Positions 15,128-19,763 of a stretch of 19,763 bases of DNA are shown one piece after another. Position 1 is the stretch's first letter, and every line of letters starts with the position of its first letter. Below the pieces are notes generated by a model. It saw only the letters and a list, made by a program, of their open reading frames with translations. It did not search any database and was not told the origin of the DNA. Source of the stretch: Spirochaetales bacterium (lineage in GTDB: Bacteria > Desulfobacterota_D > UBA1144). The DNA is taken from positions 4,821-24,583 of the forward strand of contig PCAG01000004.1 in the NCBI GenBank assembly GCA_002730475.1. Direction: 5' to 3'. Position numbers and translations under genes: made by a program.

Positions 15128-16252
15128 ATGAGATTAAAACTTAAAAATACCCCAGAGCAAATTGAGCTCGTAAAAGCAATGGGTTCTAAAGATGTTTCTG
15201 TTTCGAGAGAAGCTTCTGAGGCTTTCGCTGCTTTTCTTGGCCCTGTTATTCAACAGGTTATCAATCAGGCGTCTACTTCTGGTGCTATCTATCAGGATGC
15301 TAGCTATGATGAAGATGATCATCCTAGTTTTCCGCTAGATTTGTATTATGATCAACCTGCTGGTTATATCAGCACTTGGTCCCAGAGTATTGCTGGCGGG
15401 CTTCCTGTTTCTCAGGATGTCGCAGCGACGCAAGAGCTGAAAATCGCTACCTACAATATTGATAGCGCAGTCAGTGTCAGCAGAAAGTATGCTCGTAAGG
15501 GCAGACTGGACGTTGTCAGCAAGGCCGTTGAAAGAATGGCTCAGGAAGTTTTGGTGAAGCAAGATCGCAATGCTTGGGCAGTTGTGCTTAAAGCGCTTGG
15601 CGAGGGCAGCACTAACTCTTTGTCACACCTTATTGCTCAGCCGGATTCCCCTGCTGACGGTACTGGTTTCAGAGTCGCTGACTTGAATGCCATGATGACC
15701 CGCATGAGAAGAATTAACGCTTCTTTTGCTGGCGGCACTCCGGACAGCGCTTTTAGCGAAGGTCTTACTGATCTGTTTGTCAGCCCTGAGATCGTTGAAG
15801 ATATCAGAGCTTTCGCTTATCAGCCGATGAACACCAGAGGTGTTCCGGATAGTTCAGAGTCCACAGCGGTTCCGCTGCCGGATTCTGTTCGTAGCGAGAT
15901 CTACAACAACGCTGGTACTAGCGAGATTTACGGTGTTAACATCACTGAGATCTTGGAGCTTGGTGTGAGTAAGAAGTACAACGTTCTGTTTGATCAGTTC
16001 GACTCCTCCATCTTTGGAGCGGGTTCAAGAACTAGCGCGAACACTGAGATTGTTGTTGGTGTTGATGGTAGCAAGGGCTCGTTTATTCGCGCCATTGCCC
16101 AGAACAGCGACACAGGCTCTTCGTTCAACGCTATTCCGGACGATCAGTACTCTGCAAGGCACGACAAGGTCGGCTTCTACGGTTCTCTCGAAGAGGGACG
16201 CGTATGTGTTGACGCTCGCGCAATCGTTGGTTTGTATGTGAAGCAGTCATAA
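15128..16252 (+). CDS. Major capsid protein (HK97 fold)
   Basis: 374 residues. Identification comes from gene order (protease-scaffold, decoration, this), size, the strong SD and the terminator directly behind it, all pointing to the most abundant virion protein. The sequence has a charged helical N-terminal arm (1-45), a YISTWSQSIAGGLPVSQDVAATQE stretch with HK97-type mixed alpha/beta texture (about 78-101), a long spine-helix candidate (LDVVSKAVERMAQEVLVKQDRN, about 126-147) and a late domain with DLFVSPEIVEDIRAF (about 216-230), a segment often seen in phage capsid proteins. Codon use favours GCT, GGT, CAG and CGT/CGC over the AGA/AGG of neighbouring genes. Confidence 0.9.
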   Translation: MRLKLKNTPEQIELVKAMGSKDVSVSREASEAFAAFLGPVIQQVINQASTSGAIYQDASYDEDDHPSFPLDLYYDQPAGYISTWSQSIAGGLPVSQDVAATQELKIATYNIDSAVSVSRKYARKGRLDVVSKAVERMAQEVLVKQDRNAWAVVLKALGEGSTNSLSHLIAQPDSPADGTGFRVADLNAMMTRMRRINASFAGGTPDSAFSEGLTDLFVSPEIVEDIRAFAYQPMNTRGVPDSSESTAVPLPDSVRSEIYNNAGTSEIYGVNITEILELGVSKKYNVLFDQFDSSIFGAGSRTSANTEIVVGVDGSKGSFIRAIAQNSDTGSSFNAIPDDQYSARHDKVGFYGSLEEGRVCVDARAIVGLYVKQS

Positions 16253-16286
16253 TTTGGACTAATTTTACGCTTGCTTAACGTAATCG

Positions 16287-16315
16287 AGTCGGGGCTTCGG
16301 CCCCGGCTTTTTTTT
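16287..16315 (+). terminator. Intrinsic terminator after the capsid gene
   Basis: GTCGGGGC (16288-16295) pairs with GCCCCGGC (16300-16307), with one G-U pair, across a TTCG tetraloop and is followed by eight T residues (16308-16315). This is a textbook rho-independent terminator ending the head operon 35 bases after the capsid stop. A small TTACG/CGTAA inverted repeat (16265-16283) precedes it. Confidence 0.95.
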
Positions 16316-16335
16316 GTTCTCTAAACGCCCTAAAT

Positions 16336-16342
16336 TGTGTAA
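16336..16342 (+). promoter_or_regulatory. TGTGTAA element after the terminator
   Basis: TGTGTAA differs by one base from the AGTGTAA element at 3347, 8417 and 16796. It lies just past the terminator and 34 bases before the start of the SAP-like gene, where a new promoter would be expected. Confidence 0.3.
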
Positions 16343-16369
16343 GCGATGAATACAGGAGAAAGGTGTATT

Positions 16370-16759
16370 ATGCCAAGGAAAAAGGTAAAAAAGTCAACAA
16401 AAGCAACGGCCTCAAAAAAGAGGGTTAAACTTGAAGATCTCAGCCAAGCTCATGGGAAAGAAGAGAAATTTCGGCCAACTACTTTAGATCAAATTTGGGG
16501 CGATACGGGGCTTTCTAAATACAGTACGCTTGAAGAGTCTGAGTATGAAGGCTCTTTAGACGAAATGAACAAATCAGACCTTCAGACACATGCCACTCAA
16601 GTCGGGATAATACCTGTCGATAACAGGGACATGCTTACGCAAAGACTAGTAAGAGAATTCAGAAATCATGTGAATTCTTTCAGAGCGCCGCAAGAGAGAA
16701 AGCAGGCAAATAGGAATATGTCGAAGGAAGTAAGTAGGATACTGGCCGAAGGTAGGTAA
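16370..16759 (+). CDS. Small basic protein with SAP-like motif, possible head-completion protein
   Basis: 129 residues from the ATG at 16370; an in-frame ATG at 16346 would add eight residues, but the later one has AGGAGAAAGG at good distance and opens with the natural basic start MPRKKVKK. The first 20 residues are Lys/Thr/Ser-rich and likely disordered. Residues about 66-103 (LDEMNKSDLQTHATQVGIIP, then REFRNHV) look like a SAP-type helix-turn-helix, a DNA-binding fold, though the match is weak. The C-terminus is Arg/Asn-rich. Position between capsid and tail genes suits a neck or head-completion protein touching DNA; this is inference. Confidence 0.68.
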   Translation: MPRKKVKKSTKATASKKRVKLEDLSQAHGKEEKFRPTTLDQIWGDTGLSKYSTLEESEYEGSLDEMNKSDLQTHATQVGIIPVDNRDMLTQRLVREFRNHVNSFRAPQERKQANRNMSKEVSRILAEGR

Positions 16760-16771
16760 TAAACTTAAAAA

Positions 16772-16820
16772 CATACTAATCAATCAAATAAATTTAGTGT
16801 AATTTATTTAGATTAGTATG
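16772..16820 (+). promoter_or_regulatory. Large hairpin that buries the start codon of the next gene
   Basis: CATACTAATC (16772-16781) pairs perfectly with GATTAGTATG (16811-16820). Inside it AAATAAATT (16786-16794) pairs with AATTTATTT (16801-16809). The two stems, 10 and 9 base pairs, are separated by a small internal loop (four bases against one); the apical loop is TAGTGT. The last three bases are the ATG (16818-16820), so the folded RNA hides the start codon, and no SD lies upstream. The AGTGTAA element (16796-16802) sits in the loop region. There is no T run, so it is not a terminator. Confidence 0.7.
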
Positions 16821-17180
16821 GCCTCTACCTACAATCTAGATATTTCGCAGGGCGAGACGTATTCGATACGACTAAACGCCAAAGACTCCTCCGGTAGCAG
16901 GATTAACCTTAGTGGTTATACTGCTAGGGGAGTTATCAAATATAGGTATGGCAGCACTGGGTATCTTTTGGATATGGACCCAGATGTTGTTAGTGGATCA
17001 CTGTTAAGTGGTTTCATTGACATTGCTCTTACACCAAACCAAACATCTTCCCTGCCAGTCGGTCAGTTCGTTTATGATGTAGAAGTGTCGGGTGGCACGT
17101 CTGTTTTTAGAGTTGTCCAAGGTGCAGCTGTTGTAAACCCAGAGGTTCATAGTTATCAATTCTCAGCGACAGGAAGTTAA
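16818..17180 (+). CDS. BppU-like / Ig-like tail or baseplate protein
   Basis: 120 residues, all beta in pattern. It follows the layout of the N-terminal domain of phage upper-baseplate and fibre-adaptor proteins: ISQGETYSIRLNAKDSSG (about 9-26), INLSGYTARGVIKYR (about 29-43), GSLLSGFIDIALT (about 60-72), LPVGQFVYDVEVSGG (about 79-93), VVQGAAVVNPEV. Such domains join fibres to the tail or baseplate. There is no signal peptide. The start codon lies within a large hairpin and has no SD. It begins a run of closely spaced tail-fibre genes; the next gene starts two bases after its stop. The domain assignment is from pattern only. Confidence 0.7.
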   Translation: MASTYNLDISQGETYSIRLNAKDSSGSRINLSGYTARGVIKYRYGSTGYLLDMDPDVVSGSLLSGFIDIALTPNQTSSLPVGQFVYDVEVSGGTSVFRVVQGAAVVNPEVHSYQFSATGS

Positions 17181-17182
17181 TT

Positions 17183-17809
17183 ATGCCCTTTGTAGAAAAC
17201 GTTGACGTGACTGTGCAGACCCCCTTTACGGGGTCTTCTACAGAAGTAACGCTTCAAGGCACTCAAGGCGTTGCTGGCCCTCCGGGATCTGGATTCATTG
17301 ATTCTGGAACCTTCAATGCAGTAAATAAAGGTATAGTTCCAACTGCTAGCGGCTCTCTTATGCTAGGGTCAGGAACTCATCCTTGGAAAGAGGTCCACGC
17401 TGACAAGGCATATTTAGGGAATGTATTTTTTAGAGACGAAAATACTTATTCGGCGAGAGTCAATGCTGTAACGAATATAATTAGCTTAACTGCTACAGGG
17501 CTACACAGGATTATAGACATACCAGCTGGAGAGACTTTCGTTATAGACTCTTTTGAGGGGATCTGCACTAAAATAAATAATCCGTATATCGGGCCTAGTG
17601 TCGAATTTGGAACTACCGGAAACACCTCTAGATTTTTAGAAGAGTCGATTGTTAAAATTAACAGCAACAACGCTCGCCACATTTTTGACGACCCGCAAGA
17701 TTCGCTGGACGGCCCAGCCTCGATTTCAGTTAATATAACAAAGGCGTCGCAAGCCGTTGGGCATAGTGGGTTTTTTAGAGCTAATGGGACAAAGATAGTT
17801 TTTGGATGA
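17183..17809 (+). CDS. Tail-fibre-associated structural protein with a short collagen-like segment
   Basis: 208 residues. A beta-rich N-terminus is followed by a brief Gly-X-Y-like stretch, GTQGVAGPPGSG (about 26-37), the only proline-type collagen triplet in this protein. Next is a segment common in phage fibre proteins (GSLMLGSGTHPWKEVHADKAYLGN, about 57-80), where LGS..HPW..V.A marks fibre domains. The C-terminal 100 residues look like a compact beta domain (LHRIIDIPAGETFVIDSFEG and onward), perhaps a receptor-binding or trimerisation head. AGGAAG lies upstream of the ATG, which is two bases after the previous stop. Exact role unknown. Confidence 0.68.
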   Translation: MPFVENVDVTVQTPFTGSSTEVTLQGTQGVAGPPGSGFIDSGTFNAVNKGIVPTASGSLMLGSGTHPWKEVHADKAYLGNVFFRDENTYSARVNAVTNIISLTATGLHRIIDIPAGETFVIDSFEGICTKINNPYIGPSVEFGTTGNTSRFLEESIVKINSNNARHIFDDPQDSLDGPASISVNITKASQAVGHSGFFRANGTKIVFG

Positions 17810-17810
17810 T

Positions 17811-18890
17811 ATGACGACTTTAGGAGGATATTCTGATGATTGTGCGCCGCTAGATGGATGTGGAGTTTCTGGTTGTTATGGAAGCTATCAAAGGGAGCTG
17901 TCTAACACCGACGGTTACTCTGCTACTTATGGCTATACCCACGATTACACGACAAGTGACTTTGCCTCTGTTGGAGCGGGGTCGACTTGGTCTGGCTTGA
18001 CGACAGCCATCAATAAAATAAAAAGCGGGTACGGCCCTCAATTAGTTAATGTTAGTTATTCTTTCATAGCTTCCGGAAGTAGGGTTAAACCAAACACATA
18101 TAGAGATCCCAGAACCTATCAGTTAAAAAATTACGCCGGAACAAGAACTAATTCTAATAGAACTGGCGCATTTATGGATCTCGGAGCTACGGGAGATGGT
18201 TTTGGGTTTTCGACTTTTACTGGTGAAGTAGTTAGAGCTTTCGATCAATGGAAAGACACCTTAGAAGATACTTTCAGAGGCTTAACTATATGCTTTAAAA
18301 ATTACGGAGAAGAAGGCGGAACTGGTCTATATAACGATAGTGAAATAAGTGACACTACACCTTTTGATGGGTTCTATAAACAATATAGCATGCCCTCAAC
18401 TGGAGTGAAGTGGGGAGACATTAGAGTAGGTGGAATGAAGATGGGTAGAACAGATAACGCAAGCTACTCTGATCTGGCTCATGCATATTATCCCAACAAT
18501 AATAATTACTACAGGTCTATCTTAGCGAAGAGCGGATCGGTAGGCGGCGATATATTCTTTAATTTATCTTATAATTGGAGAACAGGAGAGTACGCATACA
18601 ATGCGGTTCACAAAAATACAGGAATACAACAATATTCTGGTACTTACGACATCAAAGCTATTGCAGTCAGAGAGATAGGAAATGCTTTAGGAATACCAAA
18701 CGAAACTAACCAAAGAAGTGTAATGTATGACGGTCAAAATATTTTGGCTACGTTTGATAGTTTATATCCAAGCGGGCTTCTTCATGGCCAAGCCACCAAA
18801 AGCTATTCAAACGGAGCGCTAGGAACGAGTAAGTCCTATTCCAGAGACCATAGCGGGGAAGTCAATTCATACATTAGAAACAACTTTTAA
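17811..18890 (+). CDS. Virion protein with matrixin-type metalloprotease fold lacking all zinc histidines
   Basis: 359 residues from the ATG at 17811 (an in-frame TTG at 17802 would overlap the previous gene; ATG preferred). The N-terminus is Cys/Gly/Tyr-rich (Cys11, 17, 22). Residues about 140-310 follow a matrix-metalloprotease domain step by step: VVRAFDQWKDTLEDTF (140-155), WGDIRVG (201-207), LAHAYYP (222-228), GGDIFFNLSYNW (245-256) and the active-site helix IAVREIGNALGIPN (284-297) with a Met-turn VMYDG (304-308). The consensus HExGHxLGxxH would need His at 287, 291 and 297; here they are Arg, Asn and Asn, while Glu288, Gly290, Gly294 and the Met-turn remain. It is therefore probably not a zinc protease but a binding or structural domain on the tail. 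The next gene, the collagen-like fibre, starts five bases after the stop. Confidence 0.78.
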   Translation: MTTLGGYSDDCAPLDGCGVSGCYGSYQRELSNTDGYSATYGYTHDYTTSDFASVGAGSTWSGLTTAINKIKSGYGPQLVNVSYSFIASGSRVKPNTYRDPRTYQLKNYAGTRTNSNRTGAFMDLGATGDGFGFSTFTGEVVRAFDQWKDTLEDTFRGLTICFKNYGEEGGTGLYNDSEISDTTPFDGFYKQYSMPSTGVKWGDIRVGGMKMGRTDNASYSDLAHAYYPNNNNYYRSILAKSGSVGGDIFFNLSYNWRTGEYAYNAVHKNTGIQQYSGTYDIKAIAVREIGNALGIPNETNQRSVMYDGQNILATFDSLYPSGLLHGQATKSYSNGALGTSKSYSRDHSGEVNSYIRNNF

Positions 18891-18895
18891 AGACA

Positions 18896-19763
18896 ATGGG
18901 CAGGGCACATACAGAAAGTAAAACGCATACGTTCAAGAAGGACGTAACTTTTGTAACTGGGTTTGGTATAGTTGCGGACGAACCGATTCATATCGGTAGC
19001 GGAACTACAACCAACACCGACCTAATCATTCATAACAAGTTGAAGTTTGCGTCCAGCGGAACAAATAACTTCGAGCTTTCAAATTTACCATCTGCTCCTG
19101 TTCAGGAAACGTACACTTATCTAGTTCAGGATTCCACGACGGGAGCCGTTCAGAAAACTACTTCTGGAGCAAAGGGCCAAAAAGGGGCTTTAGGCGTAGA
19201 TGGCCAAAAGGGCGAAAAAGGTTACGTTGGCGTAGATGGGGGCGATGGACAAAAGGGAGAAAAAGGACCTTTGGGTGTAGGTGCTCAAGGTGCTAAAGGC
19301 GCAACGGGTTCTCAAGGTTCTCAAGGTTCACAAGGCGGCACAGGTGCTAAAGGTCAGAAGGGTGAAAAAGGTCAAAGGGGAGAGAAAGGACAGAAGGGTC
19401 AGAAGGGGCAAAAAGGAGAGAAGGGTCAAAAGGGTCAAAAGGGCGACAAAGGCCAGAAGGGGCAAAAGGGAGAAAAAGGAGAACAAGGTCAGAAAGGGCA
19501 GCAAGGAGTTAAGGGCCAAAAAGGCCAAAAGGGAGAAAAAGGACAGAAGGGGCAGAAAGGCGCTCAAGGTAATCAAGGTGCTCAAGGTAATCAAGGCGCT
19601 AAGGGCGACGGAGGTAATAAAGGTCAAAAAGGTAACCAAGGTCAAAAGGGAGAGAAGGGTCCAAAAGGCCAAAAGGGTGAAAAAGGTCAAAGGGGAGAGA
19701 AAGGACAGAAGGGTCAGAAGGGGCAAAAAGGAGAGAAGGGTCAAAAGGGTCAAAAGGGCGACA
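18896..19763 (+). CDS. Collagen-like tail fibre, partial (runs off the right edge)
   Basis: The first 289 residues are in view; the gene continues beyond the window. The ATG follows the previous stop by five bases. Residues 1-90 form a beta-rich attachment domain (HTFKKDVTFVTGFGIV; LPSAPVQETYTYLVQDSTTG, a motif common near the heads of phage fibres). From Gly91 on there are about 65 complete Gly-X-Y triplets, with one two-residue interruption (GV after GPL). By hand count 43 have Lys at Y, chiefly GQK and GEK, and no Lys stands at X; proline is nearly absent (two). Lys at Y before Gly is the target context of lysyl hydroxylases and collagen glycosyltransferases, and K-G-E/K-G-D pairs can stabilise the triple helix by salt bridges. 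A trimeric fibre is expected. The encoding DNA is repetitive. Confidence 0.9.
   Translation, partial: MGRAHTESKTHTFKKDVTFVTGFGIVADEPIHIGSGTTTNTDLIIHNKLKFASSGTNNFELSNLPSAPVQETYTYLVQDSTTGAVQKTTSGAKGQKGALGVDGQKGEKGYVGVDGGDGQKGEKGPLGVGAQGAKGATGSQGSQGSQGGTGAKGQKGEKGQRGEKGQKGQKGQKGEKGQKGQKGDKGQKGQKGEKGEQGQKGQQGVKGQKGQKGEKGQKGQKGAQGNQGAQGNQGAKGDGGNKGQKGNQGQKGEKGPKGQKGEKGQRGEKGQKGQKGQKGEKGQKGQKGD
19358..19448 (+). repeat. Perfect direct repeat in the collagen gene, copy 1
   Basis: These 91 bases are identical to 19673-19763, 315 bases (105 codons) downstream and in frame. Synonymous codons match too, so the copies share recent duplication or gene conversion. The second copy is cut by the window end. 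Confidence 0.95.
19562..19597 (+). repeat. Tandem 18-base repeat (GAQGNQ type) in the collagen gene
   Basis: GCTCAAGGTAATCAAGGT is followed directly by the same 18 bases with one change at the last base. It encodes two copies of Ala-Gln-Gly-Asn-Gln-Gly, a short lysine-free block within the lysine-rich collagen region. Confidence 0.9.
19673..19763 (+). repeat. Perfect direct repeat in the collagen gene, copy 2 (reaches window edge)
   Basis: Identical to 19358-19448; the match continues to the last base of the window, so its full length is unknown. Confidence 0.95.

Noticed and set aside
16346..16369. Earlier ATG for the SAP-like gene
   Set aside because: The ATG at 16370 has AGGAGAAAGG at suitable distance; the earlier ATG has no SD and would put that SD inside the coding region.
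16772..16820. Hairpin as an intrinsic terminator
   Set aside because: The stem is A/T-rich, no T run follows, and it ends in a start codon.
16804..16820. Shared leader TTATYTAGATTAGYATG with 6571-6587 before the terminase
   Set aside because: 15 of 17 bases match, but the copy at 6571 is the end of the microprotein frame and the copy at 16804 is the hairpin arm; probably coincidence in AT-rich DNA.
19328..19753. 141-residue minus-strand open frame rich in Leu, Thr and Phe
   Set aside because: It is the antisense of the Gly-Gln-Lys repeat; the hydrophobic repeat comes only from codon complementarity.
19166..19763. CRISPR-like or satellite array
   Set aside because: Repeats are in-frame triplets of a collagen-like protein with no unique spacers.

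Overview
The window is part of the genome of a large tailed double-stranded DNA bacteriophage (Caudoviricetes, probably with a contractile-tail, myovirus-like plan). The evidence is a dense block of virion assembly genes, almost all on the + strand, with overlaps or gaps of a few bases. It has a large terminase, portal, prohead protease fused to a scaffold, a head decoration protein, an HK97-fold major capsid protein, and then neck and tail-fibre genes. Base composition is AT-rich, with AGA/AGG as the main arginine codons. The host cannot be named from the sequence. Strong Shine-Dalgarno (SD) sequences in front of the two most abundant head proteins suggest a host that uses SD initiation.

Layout. 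20-3017: two glycosyltransferase genes, a GT25 enzyme and a three-part protein. The latter joins a GT25 domain to the glucosyltransferase and accessory domains of animal-type procollagen lysyl hydroxylases (PLOD). 3004-3279: the only minus-strand gene, a small protein with a degenerate HExxH-like helix and its own sigma70-like promoter. 3379-6583: a zinc ribbon protein, a sigma-factor-like protein with a cysteine cluster, a helix-turn-helix/coiled-coil protein (possible small terminase), a C2H2/HNH-repeat/ERCC4 nuclease and a 26-residue hydrophobic microprotein. 6585-16252: head module, namely terminase, portal, an FtsZ/tubulin-like GTPase, a lipoprotein with a second membrane segment, an unknown protein, protease-scaffold, decoration protein and capsid protein, closed by a strong intrinsic terminator. 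16370-19763: a SAP-like small protein, a BppU-like tail protein, a fibre-associated protein, a protein with a matrixin (metalloprotease) fold whose three zinc histidines are all replaced, and a collagen-like fibre that runs off the right end.

How the parts may work together. The sigma-like protein may direct late transcription. Several operon starts share an AGTGTAA-type element 22-34 bases before the start codon. The most exciting link is between the two ends. The fibre has about 65 complete Gly-X-Y triplets in view, about two thirds with lysine at Y and none with lysine at X. Y-position lysine before glycine is the site hydroxylated and glycosylated in animal collagen, and the left end encodes homologues of both collagen glycosyltransferase types. 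This suggests a phage-encoded collagen glycosylation system that decorates its own fibres. The lysyl hydroxylase that would complete it is not in view.

Stretches without a gene are short (about 118 bases at most) and hold regulatory elements. No tRNA, CRISPR array, insertion sequence or integrase was seen.
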